Assembly: GCA_029204225.1 (NCBI GenBank)
Contig: CM055111.1
Coordinates: 42,102,815-42,166,814 of the forward strand
DNA: 64,000 nucleotides
Origin: Diphasiastrum complanatum
Lineage: Eukaryota > Streptophyta > Lycopodiopsida > Lycopodiales > Lycopodiaceae
Direction: 5' to 3'
The position numbers and the translations under genes were made by a program. Positions 10,549 through 22,492 of this stretch are shown piece after piece. Below the pieces are notes generated by a model that ran no database searches, was not told where the DNA came from, and saw only the letters and a list, made by a program, of their open reading frames with translations. Within the stretch, counting starts at the first letter, position 1; every line of letters starts with the position of its first letter.

Positions 10549-11720
10549 TGTTGGATTATTTTCCTTCCTACTAATCGACTAGTCGGTTTTAATCTTCATC
10601 CAACTGTTTATCCAGTTCTACAAATTCTCTCGCATTTTACACAGTCTACAAAAATACACAGAGTTTGACAACAGTGTCAAAAATTTTCTCTCACTACAAA
10701 ACCCGACACTATCATCTTTTGGCTACAGTCAATTTTCTCTTAAAGTGACACTGTCATAAATTTTGAGTAAAAAATACAGTGTCAAGTTTTTCACATTTTT
10801 TGCCTGTCAGGAATTGCGAGTAAAAATGTAGTGTCGCATTGTTCACATTTTTCAAAGTGCCTCAAATGTTAAGGAAATGATTTGGCAAAGTGTGGGGCTA
10901 TCCCAATATTCAGAAAATGAGATTTTGCGACACTATCACATTTCTCACAAAACTCGCATTTTTTGCTTTCTCTCTGATGACAATTACGTTCATTTCTGCA
11001 GAGTGACAGTCACGTTTACGGCCAAATGTCATTGCTTATCAACAAGCAACTTCTGAGAAGAACTGGATGAATGCCAATAGACTCCAGCCAACTGGCAGCC
11101 ACATTTGATGACCTAATTGCTTAGTATAAATAGTTGTTCATATTTCAACATCTTATTTCTGAGATCAAGTATTGAATAGTTAGCTTTTTCTCAAGCTTGC
11201 GAGCTTGAACACTCTTGAGCATTCTAGATCAGTTCTCTGAGAGTTAATTAGAGATTGCTATTGCGCTTACTGCTTATCAATAGTTGCACTTAATTCAAAC
11301 TTATATTCTAGTCACTCAAAAATAGCTTAGAGTACGTGACTTCAATTTGCAAACTTGTTGTACTCATTTACTTTTGTTTCATTTCATACTAAGTCAATAC
11401 TATCTTTTATTGCATTCAGGTTTGTCTCAAAATGTATGCATTTATGTAATTCTTCATGACAGATTATTTGTCTGATAATTCAATGCTTAAATGTTTGGCT
11501 ACGTAATCACTGTTGTACTAATGATTTCAAATTTAGTTACTATAAGATCGAATGTGATTTCTATCGCTATTGTTTTGTTTGAAATTGATAGGCATAGTCA
11601 TACATAGAGAAAGAGGAAGATGGTTTATTCTGCTATGCACGATAAGTTTTCTTTCTTGTCATTCGAATTCTTTTTATTTGAATCTTATTCAACCTATCTT
11701 TTATACACGTCTTTCCAACA
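10549..11720 (+). repeat. Copia 3' LTR, 1172 bases
   Basis: TG...CA ends, polypurine tract on the left and CTTTCCAACA at the right end. The right part (from about 11040) aligns with the LTR at 28342-29500, which ends in the same ten bases followed by a primer site. A TATA-like TTAGTATAAATAG lies near 11120. The left 380 bases of U3 (about 10660-11040) hold many degenerate AGTGTC / GACACT words that the other LTR lacks. No TSD can be checked because the 5' half of the element is gone. Confidence 0.85.
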
Positions 11721-12297
11721 AAGTGCTCGTGACAAACCAAGAAACTACATAGACCGTAAGAGAATACCTTGATAATTTTAAAAAGGTAATTTGGGTGTAT
11801 TTTTAGGCTAAAAAAAACAAAGGTATCGTAGACTAAAATACATTACAAATTTTTGGCGAAAACCATGAACCACGTATGATAATAAGACAAGAGAAACTTA
11901 GCTTACAAGTTAAAAGTTCACTCAAAAGGAGTAAACATGCATATAAAAAGGATGCACCTCTTTATGAGGAAAAAATTGATAAATCATCTTGCCTTAGACT
12001 ATTTGGTTTGTTAGAAAGGACATTTAAAAGGATGATGAGTCTTGGAAGAGTGTTGAGAGCCTCAAGAGGAAACCATTTTTGAGAGGAAAAAAATGTCTTT
12101 AGGAAGTATATTTTGTCCTTGACTAACTGAGGTTAGTCTCTATCTATCTAACTACCTTTCAAAGAGACCTAATAGGTTTAGGTACTAATTGGAGTTTGAC
12201 TAAAGACAACTCATAGCTTAGGGAATAAACTGACCGTTCAAGTTGGAGTTGACTCAATGTCCATTACCGATGGTTTATAACAATGGACATTAAATTT
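11721..12297. other. Unassigned A+T-rich spacer
   Basis: I see no credible gene, RNA or repeat here, only short chance frames. The last five bases, AATTT at 12293-12297, are the target duplication of the element that follows. Confidence 0.6.
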
Positions 12298-12985
12298 TGT
12301 GAAAGTAATGTACTTTAGGACCATAAATGGATCTACAAAAGATCCACAATAGTGAATGGATGCTTGCTTAACAATCTATCAAAAAACTAGACACAAAAAA
12401 GTTGATCTAGATTGGCAATTTGACAAACAACAAGCATTAACAATCAAAAGCATTGATCAACATTGAAATTTGAGCCCACACGTGTGTACTACAGGCTATA
12501 GTATGGCCTTCAACTTAAGAAACAAGTAGAAATTGATTTGGTTTCATCTGGATCACAAAAACTCAATGTACATAGTGAACTAGCTTGAGATGGCCAATGA
12601 GCTCCAAAAATTTCTATCTTCTCACTATGGGAGCTTGGAACACATAGCAAATTCGACTTCATTCTTGAAGTTAGGTGGATTTCCAGCATGTAATAAGGAA
12701 TTTAAGTCACTCTTCTTGCCCTAAAATGAAACCCTAGCCTAGATCCTAGAGTTATGCTTGGTAGGTAGCTAGTTGGTCAAATTTTCACATTAAACTTAGG
12801 TGTAGGTCCTATAAAGTAGAGATGACCACCAAATAGACATGACCAACTCTCTTGACTTGAACTAACCTACATTAGGAGTGGATTGCCATGTGGCATCTTG
12901 GCCTTCCATGTGTGAAACCCAATTATATACAATATTTACAAAGTTCTACATGGCTAGATTTGCCAACCGTAGGCAATTTTTCACA
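12298..12985 (-). repeat. 3' LTR of copia element D
   Basis: 688 bases from TGTGAAAGTA to TTTTTCACA, followed on + by CTCCTC, the complement of a GAGGAG purine tract. It pairs with 16338-17023. Confidence 0.88.
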
Positions 12986-13509
12986 CTCCTCGTCAAATCT
13001 AGCCTTGGAAGAAATAATGTATCTATATACAATTCTAAGTCTTGATCTTAACATTAGAAATAAATCATATTCAGGTTTAGAAGATGACTAATGGGCCCTT
13101 AAAGATGAGGACATAATCTACCACCATATCCAAGATAGAGCTTCTTGTGCAAAAAAGTACAAAAAGCACCAAGAGTGGATCCTAATCTGATCCTCAAGAT
13201 GGATTGGTTGTCAAATTACTTGATCTATCAATCTACGTCAGATTAAGATCAATCTAGATCAATTCTAGACACAAAATCCTAACAAGAACAATCATTAATT
13301 GAAGGTCATTGTACTTTATGGTTTCACACATGTGAAACACTGTCTGAGTACGAACTCCAACCTGAAAATCAAGTACACATTGATAGAACCTCAAAACAAT
13401 CAAAACAAATGGAGAGAATCACTCAAAATTGCTTCCAAAACCAAGATTGGTGTCTCACATTGATTATGGCCAAATGTGGCTCTATATATACAATAACTGG
13501 GAGCTCGTG

Positions 13510-14073
13510 GTACTAATCATCCCTAATCTTGTAATTACAAGTGATCTTGAACTTCATGAGGCTACATACTTGCTTATGGATATAAGTGTCCTTCAAGGAT
13601 GGTTCACTTATTCTTATAAGAAGCTTACAATTTGCCTCTCCAAAAGAAAAAACACATTTTTCAAAATAACGAGTGATTAACTCATTCTTGCTCTTCCAAA
13701 ATTCGAGAGCACTCATTAGATCGAACAACCAATTTACTCTTAATTGGTTCATAACAGTTTTTAGATCACTAAGACATAAAAACTTGTTCTCAAATGAGTC
13801 ATTACACATCTTATCTTCAACTTCCTTCTTGATGAAGCCCTCAAGTTGCCTCATGTAGTTCTCATAGCATACCTCGGTTTGCCTCATGTAGATCTCATAG
13901 CAAAATGGTTCATCAAGCATTGAAGTAAGAAAAGTGTTGAAAGTGAATGGTTGAGAATCTTCCCCTTGATTACCTTTGCCAAGACAAGTGAGCCTTGAAT
14001 GCTCGGCCCTTGCCTTTGTGGATCTTCTTGGAGCACTTGATGTTTGAGGTGGATCCTCAAGATCTCCATCATT
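13510..14073 (-). pseudogene. Element D: RT scraps and shared downstream module
   Basis: A 135-codon open stretch (13513-13920) begins with a copia RT scrap (M-R-Q-L-E-G-F-I-K-K, like the M-x-Q-P-E-G-F-I-K of real RT, with a local duplication of the preceding Y-E-x-Y-M-R-Q words). It then continues into sequence not recognisable as RT. That part has a K-C-V-F-S-F-G-E-A block, L-L-I-R-I-S-E and K-D-T-Y-I. A closely similar block at 35433-35740 lies at the same place in another element. Upstream (13930-14060) is the R-R-S-T-K-A-R-A linker. Function of the module is unknown. Confidence 0.6.
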
Positions 14074-14720
14074 TTATTGCTCCTCCTCAATCCTTGCAAG
14101 ATCATTGACACCAAGGTTGTTGATTTCACTTTCATTCACACAAGATCCTAGATGGATCCAATCATCTCTTGTATAAACATCTAAGAATGTTTCATGCATC
14201 TTATCATCACTACTTGGTACATGAGAAAAAGAGTGTACATTTAAATGAATGATTTTCTCTTTTGACATAGCAATTTTAGCATCCAACTTAAACAAACTAC
14301 CTTGTTTAACACCATTTGCTATGCAAATATGATTCTTCATGATGGAACAAACTCCATGCTTAAAGTGAACATCTAAACCATCATCCATTAGTTGTCCAAC
14401 ACTAAGCAAGCTCTTGATAATTGATAGTACAAAAAAGGACATTGTCTAGATCCATCCTTTTGCTAGATCCTAGACATGATGAGATGGTACCAATACCATC
14501 TATCTTACATTCTTGATCATTTGCTATATAAACAAATTTATTAGCACCATTGAAAAAGTGTAAGGTTGAGAATGTGTCCTTTTAGAAAGTCATGTGGGAG
14601 CTAGCCCCACTATCAATCCACCAAGTGTTTTTTGAGTTGCTTTTGCTTGTTGGAGTGGATGTAGATGCCATCAAAGATGAGATCTCCTCATCTCCATCCT
14701 CTTCATATGCAAGGTTCTCT
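14074..14720 (-). pseudogene. Element D protease and GAG-pre-integrase
   Basis: The aspartic protease active site D-S-G-A-S-S-H-M-T-F lies at about 14590-14625 on the minus strand, preceded by W-W-I. A TAG follows it at about 14583. The 122-codon open frame 14074-14442 shows the protease tail (S-L-L-S-V-G-Q-L-M-D-D-G) and the pre-integrase stretch K-Q-G-S-L-F-K-L-D. It then runs into acidic linker codons rather than integrase, marking the internal deletion. The protease would cut the polyprotein; this copy has stops. Confidence 0.8.
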
Positions 14721-15555
14721 TGTTTTTCCTCATCCTCTTTTGCTCTTAGCCCCTTGTAGCATTTGGATGCATAATGCCCCTTCTTTCCACAAAAGCAGCA
14801 TTTTGCTTTGACTTGTCCTTTGAGCTTGATGCATCATCCTCTTCTTTGGCCTTCTTGGGATGCTTCTTCTTTATGATTGGTCTTATTTTTGCCCTTGAAT
14901 GAAACATTGGCTTTCTCATCTCCATCCTACAAAGACAATGAACTCATTCTTGCCTTGGTGTGGAGCATCCTACACTCTTCAGCCACTAATACAATGTGAA
15001 GTTTTTCTATAGTTGGCAAAGTGTCTTGGATGGCAAAAATATGGACCAAATTTGCAAGTCAATCTCCTAGAACATTAAGGACAATTTGTACAAGCTCTTC
15101 ATCATGAATCTTCTCTCCAATGGAAGCCAACTCCCTATCTAGAGACTTGATTCTGAGTACATAATCTTGTGCACTCTCCTCACTTCTCCTCATGCTTTGC
15201 AAAATCTAATTTCTAAGCATGAATACTCTTGAAGTGTTACTAAATTTATAGATTGACTTTAAAGACTCCCAAGCCTCTTTAGCACTAGTACATGCTGATA
15301 CTTCTCTCAATAAATCATTGCTCGCATTCATCTTCACACAATGAAGTGCAAGCCTAGATCTCTTCTTGTATCTAACTCTTGTGCACCTAGAGGTTCATCT
15401 TCATCTTCAATCAGAAACTCATAAAGGTCTTGGAGCACCAAGATTGACTCCATCCTAACCTTCCAAATAGCATAATCTGTAGAATTCAATCTCTCACTAG
15501 CTTCTAGAAGGTATGCTCCAATAGATCCCATCTTACTAGTGACTTCTACAAACAA
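14721..15555 (-). pseudogene. Element D gag with zinc knuckle
   Basis: The start frame (15334-15555, 73 codons) has E-A-S-E-R-L-N-S-T-D-Y-A-I-W-K-V-R-M-E, the typical N-terminus of plant copia gag. After a one-base frame change at about 15345 the frame continues with R-L-A-L-H-C-V-K-M and T-S-A-K-E-A-W-E-S-L-K. Near 14765-14805 is a C-C-H-C zinc knuckle, C-x2-C-x4-H-x4-C, as expected for nucleocapsid. Several stops. A usual copia gag is 250-300 residues, so the region is essentially full length but broken. Confidence 0.85.
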
Positions 15556-16325
15556 GAAATAGATTTGATTGACTTGAAACTCGCAAAGGTCTCACACTTG
15601 CAGTGTTTCACTCAAATTTGATTTCTAATCCAACAAATGGACTTATAATCACAGTTCTATCACTCCCTCACAAAGTTGGAATGAAGATAAAATGAAGTGA
15701 AAACTACTTTCAAACAAATCTTGCCAAGAAATGGATTTGATTGTCACTAGAAACTCACTAAGGTCTCTTCCTTGTAGTGTTTCACTCAAATTAGATTTCT
15801 AATCCAACAAATGGACTTATAATCTCAGTTCTAGCACTCCCTCACAAAGTTGGAATGAAGATAAGATGATGTGAAATCTACTTACAATCAAATCTTGCCA
15901 ATTTTGGCTATTTTTGGACCAAAAAAATGACTTAATCTCTTTCTTCCTTCTTGGTGTACTTTCAAGACCTGTAAAACAAGTTTAGAGGACCTGATTTCAG
16001 CCTAGATTAATTAGATTTCATGACCCTATGTCAAATCTAATCAATGGAACTCAATCTTGGTAGCTTATCCTAAGATTTCCACCAAAAATCACATCAAAAG
16101 CTAACAAATTGAATTTATTTGGATCAAATGAATACCATGCATTAAATGCAGGTTCAAAGGTGCCCACACATGTGGACAGTACGGATTTAGACCCCTACCA
16201 AGTTTGGGATCAAATCTCCTCACCAAAATCAAGATTCTAGTTCGCCCTCTCAATACTAGTTTTTAGCACCAAAACTTGCTAAAAATGGATTTGCATTAGA
16301 TCAATGGCTTATGCTCTTGTACTTG

Positions 16326-16337
16326 GCTCTGATACCA
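16326..16337 (-). other. Primer binding site of element D
   Basis: Minus strand reads TGGTATCAGAGC, a perfect tRNA-iMet primer site, directly against the 5' LTR starting at 16338. Confidence 0.92.
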
Positions 16338-17023
16338 TGTGAAAGTATAGTACTTTAGGACCATAAATGGATCTACAAAAGATCCACAAGAGTGATTGGA
16401 TGCTTGCTTAACAATCTATCAAAAACCTAGACACAAAAAAGTTGATCTAGATTGGCAATTTGACAAACAACAAGCATTAACAATCAAAAACATTGATCAA
16501 CATTGAAATCTGAGCCCACATGTGTGTACTACAGGCTGTAGTACGGCCTTCAACCTGAGAAACAAGTAGAAATTGATTTGGTTTCATTTGTATCACAAAA
16601 ACTCAATGTACATAGTGAACTAGCTTGAGATTGCTAATGAGCTCCAAAAATTTCTATCTTCTCACTATGGGAGCTTGGAATACATAGCAAATGTGACTTC
16701 CTTCTTGAAGTTAGGTGGATTTCCAGCATGTAATAAGGAAGTTAACTCACTCTTCTTGCCCTAAAATGAACCCTAGCCTAGATCCTAGAGTTATGCTTGG
16801 TAGGTAGCTAGTTGGTCAAATTTTCATCTTAAACTTAGGTGTAGGTCCTATAAGGTAGGGATGATCACTAAATAGACATGACCAACTCTCTTGACTTGAC
16901 CTAACCTACATTAGGAGTGGGTTGCCACGTGGCATTTTGGCTTTCCATGTGTGGAACCCAATTATACACAATATTTACAAAGTTCTACATGGCTAGATTT
17001 GCCAACATAGGCAATTTTTCAGA
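16338..17023 (-). repeat. 5' LTR of copia element D
   Basis: 686 bases, aligned throughout with 12298-12985. The last three bases read AGA where the 3' LTR has ACA. The following AATTT target duplication shows that this is a C-to-G change at the terminus and not a truncation. Confidence 0.88.
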
Positions 17024-17028
17024 AATTT

Positions 17029-17700
17029 AGGAGTAAACTATGCACATGTGCTAGTGAGGTGGCTTGGAGCTATGACGTAGTCACTGTGGGGTTTAGCTTC
17101 ATGTCAACATTCATTTCATTTTCTTACTTCAACAAGTCGACATTTCTTTAGGTCATCTATCCACTCCTTGATGATGCATTTCCATCGGGTGTTTGATCTT
17201 GGATGTTGATGTGGGCTTCAATAAGTGGAGAGCGAGCATGGATTTTGCTCTACGTGGGATGGAGGGTTGAGTTCAATGTTTGGGATCATTAGTGCTACTT
17301 AGTTGGGTTAGGTTTCTTGGAGCTCTAAAACAATACCTCCATTTAAGGCTGACCAAGATAAAATAAAAAAGTTGTAGCTAACTTATGAATCTATGAGAGG
17401 TAAAAAAGACCTTAAGAACAAATAGATAAAATGTCAAATTGGCATCGAGTGAGACTTCACATTTTTAAGGGCAAAATTCTATCTTAGATATTTTACCTAA
17501 ACTTCTACACTTGTTTGGACGAGTCACTCAAAATAAAGAGCATAAGTGAATATCTTATGCTGGTGGAAATATTTTATTCTTTTATAAGGAGTCATTTTCT
17601 TACTTTAATAAGAAGAAAAGTACAACAACAATATTTTTGGACCAACAAAAAAATGTGTAGGTTCTCATTTAAAAAAATGCACTTTGCCATTATTGCAATC
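17029..17700. other. Unassigned spacer
   Basis: No gene, RNA or repeat is recognised between element D and the microsatellite. Short frames here lack any family pattern. Confidence 0.55.
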
Positions 17701-18966
<1,266 letters not shown>

Positions 18967-20796
18967 ATGGACGGACATCGGGGACTACCATTGTTCAACT
19001 GCTTGCTGCAGAACTTATTAAGGAGCCTTTGCATGGATTCGCAGTGGGTTTACGCAGTATTTTGGAAGATACTTCCCCGGAATTATCCTCCACCAAAGTG
19101 CGTGAGCCTACATTACATGGTTCAATAAAGCATTTGTAGCGTATGTTTTGTACCATGAGTTTCATGTTAACTAGTAAAAAAGGATGTGTGCTCGTTGACG
19201 TAGTACAAAGTTATACCCGTTTTCCACATAGATATCTATTATCTTGGAATTTCTTGCGCAATTACGAAATGAAGACATGGAAACTTGCATCTGATTTCTG
19301 TCAATGTAAAAACTTCAAGCTATGATTTAAATTTTTTATTGTTTAGCAGGTGGGATACGCAGGCAGGTATTCCGGATCGATCCAAAGGGAATAAAAGGAA
19401 CTGGTGAATTTTATGTACTCTCAAGATATATTCTACCTTCTGCACTTTGATGCAAAAATTCACGAGCACGCGTTGAAAGAAAAACAAATAAATTTAAAAT
19501 TTGCAACTTATCTTCTGATTGTCATAACCAAACAGTCGATTTCATGCCTATCAGGATTCTTGTGTGGGAAGATGGTTACTGCGACTTTTCTACCTGCTCT
19601 AAAAGCTCTACACAAACTGAAACTTCCGTCGGAGTAAGTTCTAGTGATACAGACCAACGGACAGATTTCCAACCAAAATTGTTCTTCAAGATGTCCCATG
19701 AAGTCTATAGCTATGGCGAAGGGTGAGCCGATCCGCCTTACAATCTTTGATTATTGAAACGTCCACATTGTGTTGTTCAGAGTATAACTGCAGTAACTTC
19801 TGGAGTGGGCTATATGCGATCAGAAATCAGTTGAATGAACTTAAAAAAACGGCATGAAGCAATAAGATTGGTGCGGGCACATTTAAGAAATTAGAAGCTA
19901 TAAAGCAGAAGAATTTTAACAATGGCTTTCGTTATATTTGATATTGTATACCAACTTATCCATATAGTCTAGTCTCTCCAGGTTTGATTTCTAGATCGTG
20001 AAGGAAAGTGTGCGTTAGCTACTTTATGTATTTGCACAAATAATAAATTGAGACGCGAGGGGGTCGTTTCCAAGACATGCCCATTGTTTTTTATCATTGG
20101 TTTAATGAGAACAGAAGTTGGTATTGTAAGCAACTTTGATGTCATCCCTCCGCTCTTCTTCACAGCGGGATTGCTGAAACCAAATAATTATCATAATAAA
20201 TATGTGATTTAGAGCTGTGATTAATAAACTCGTTCAAAGGATTTGAAATATATATGATCAGCAATGGATCGCCTTTACGAATCTGAAAACAACAGATGAG
20301 CATCCGTAATCCCAGACTTTTTAGCATAGGTCAGTCTGTTTATTCTTGGAAGTACACTCAGAGTCCAGACATCTTCACAGAACTTTTAACTTTGACTGCA
20401 TATCTCATATTAAAGCCCACAAACTTAATGTAATGTATACGAATCAACCACTCATTTAAATGCAGAGCTGTCATATACCCTCAAAACTCTTGATTAAATC
20501 AAGTCCATGTACACGAAGAGGTACTATAGTTTTGCTACGTCATTTTTTTCTTAATCGAAGAAGTTAAAGGCTCTTAATCGAAGAATTTAAAAGCATGCTA
20601 ATGTTTCCAAAAAGAGTCGGCAGTGAGAAGTTGTAGACGAGAGATGAATCTGAATACCACCCATGCTACATTGTACGTACATCAGGTTCATTGGTAAAGT
20701 GGCAGCAGACAATAGTCACAAATGGGTGCACAAAAATCCCAAGGATCGTGATAGCAGTGGTGTATCAACATGGCATGGCGCTCTTGATCCCGTAAG

Positions 20797-20878
<82 letters not shown>

Positions 20879-22492
20879 CATCACCAAATATAAGGCTTAC
20901 AATGTGTTCGGTAAGTGAAAGTCGGAACTTGCACGTATAGATCGAATCTTCTAAGAGATTTCTTTATCATATATAGAGTTTTTCCGGTTATGTTTTTCTG
21001 ATAAGTTTCTTCAACATAATCTCTTCAACCAGTATCCAAAGACATGGGAAGCACAATTCAATGCTGGAATACAGGTGCAAATTCTTTACCTATTTCGAAA
21101 ATTAATTTATTAGAATTAAGAATGTGCTAGACTAATGAACATAGACGATACAAGTGACTCAAGTAGTTGTCTTTCTGAATCTCAGATTGAGCAAACTTTT
21201 GAGCAATCGTAACGTGATTGATATGATATTTAGACAGCACTCCATGAAGGAAATAACACTATAGTTTTAATGATCGGCCAGACAGTAGCAGTTGTTGCAG
21301 TGAAAGACGGTTTATTGCAGCTTGGGTCCCTGCATGAGGTATTCAGCAGATCTGATATGTTTCCAGTCAATCCTGGAATTATCTATGGGAAACTAGGATG
21401 TTGGGATTCAAAGTAGCTTGTGAAAAGAACTTCCTGGCATTCAATATGACCTGTGATGCTGTTTAATTTCAGGTAACCGAAGATCTTAACTTTGTAATCA
21501 ATATCAAAAGAAAGTTCAATTGCATTCAGAATGTACCAGGACTAGGGTACGCTTCGCATCTGTCAGCACCGCAGTATGAAACTAGAAGTAGGCCCACAAT
21601 ACATCGGATAGGAGCTTATAAACTAACGGGCGAAAATCATCTCGAAAATGAAAGAACGTCTCGCCCAGGAGATCCGATCAGTATGATGACGGGGCCTCTA
21701 AGTGGGACGCTGAGGGAAGCCTTAGAAGAACCAACTTTGATGCTGCCTTTACAAAACGCAGTCCATAATCTGCCGATAGTGGGTTCCAAGAGGAATCTAG
21801 ATGTCATGCTTTGTGTAGAAGGTAATCAGTTTCATCGACCCTTTCCATCATGCTCTGGAAATGTTCATCATCAAGCATGCGCATCTGCTGTGGAAACTAG
21901 CCTATCAACTCAATATGAAGGTGCAGATTTTCGGCACTGTGAAAGGCCACACGAATTATTGAGAACTGAACCTTTTACTACACCAGGGACGACGGCTTGT
22001 TTGTTGCCATCTTCAATGTCTAGCCTAGAGGCTCTCTTATCTAAGCTTCCTTCAATATCTACGTCAAACAAATCATACGAGCGGATTATGCCGAATCAAA
22101 ATCTAAACTATGTCCTTCCAAAGTATGATCAAGAAGCTCTTAGATTAGCTGAGGATAAAGCTGGTGCCATGGATGGCAGACTTTCACTGACAGATACTGA
22201 GCAAGACATCAAGGTGCAGCATTGCAAAAGATTGTCTGATTGTGTAGGGTACCCAGGAAAAGAGTTTAAAATTTTGTGTGGCCGGAATGTCCAGAAGACA
22301 GGTGATTTTATGGAGATCAAAGCTAAACCTGTCACAGTTGAAGACCGTTCATATGGCTCAACACCGCTATTTCATGGTTTGCGGAGTTCTGATAAATTTC
22401 TGGCCTTTGATCCTCCTTTCGATCTACCAGCCCATGAGGATTTTGGGAGCAACGATATATATAATTTACTACTGAGTGAAATAACGAGCTAA
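18967..22492 (+). CDS. LONESOME HIGHWAY-like bHLH-MYC_N protein, six exons, no bHLH domain
   Basis: Predicted exons are 18967-19097, 19555-19722, 20686-20791, 21033-21074, 21282-21338 and 21473-22492. All introns are GT-AG and all joins keep frame, giving 507 codons. The first 170 residues match the bHLH-MYC_N domain of the LHW family in order: an L-R-S-L-C helix, W-V-Y-A-V-F-W-K-I, L-V-W-E-D-G-Y-C, Y-G-E-G-F-I-G-K-V-A, H-K-W-V, the A-Q-F-N-A-G-I-Q / V-A-V-V-A-V pair across a splice, Q-L-G-S, and V-T-E-D-L-N-F-V. In angiosperms LHW proteins are nuclear regulators of vascular cell division that dimerise with TMO5-type bHLH partners. The last exon is a 339-codon Ser-rich tail ending N-D-I-Y-N-L-L-L-S-E. 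The C-terminal bHLH (about 60 residues, Arg-rich start) is absent. Either the protein is a bHLH-less regulator or further exons are missed. Confidence 0.85.
20800..20876 (+). repeat. (CT)n microsatellite in intron 3 of the LHW-like gene
   Basis: About 38 CT repeats begin 8 bases after the GTAAGA donor of exon 3 (20792). Low-complexity translation across it is an artefact. Confidence 0.95.

Larger units (their letters stand above)
12298..17023 (-). mobile_element. Complete, apparently non-autonomous copia element D with TSD
   Basis: The element is 4.7 kb with two LTRs (12298-12985 and 16338-17023), a perfect primer site (16326-16337), a purine tract (12986-12991) and identical 5-base flanks AATTT at 12293-12297 and 17024-17028. 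Internal coding is gag, zinc knuckle, protease, then a collapsed stretch with only scraps of the IN-RT linker and RT. No integrase core, Y-x-D-D box or RNase H is found in the 3.3 kb interior, so mobility would have needed proteins from a related element. The LTRs are more than 90% alike by eye. Confidence 0.85.

Noticed and set aside
21230-21281. Upstream acceptor (TTTAG at 21232) for exon 5 of the LHW-like gene
   Set aside because: It is in frame, but it adds 17 residues inside a conserved strand. The acceptor at 21281 gives the family pattern without insertion.
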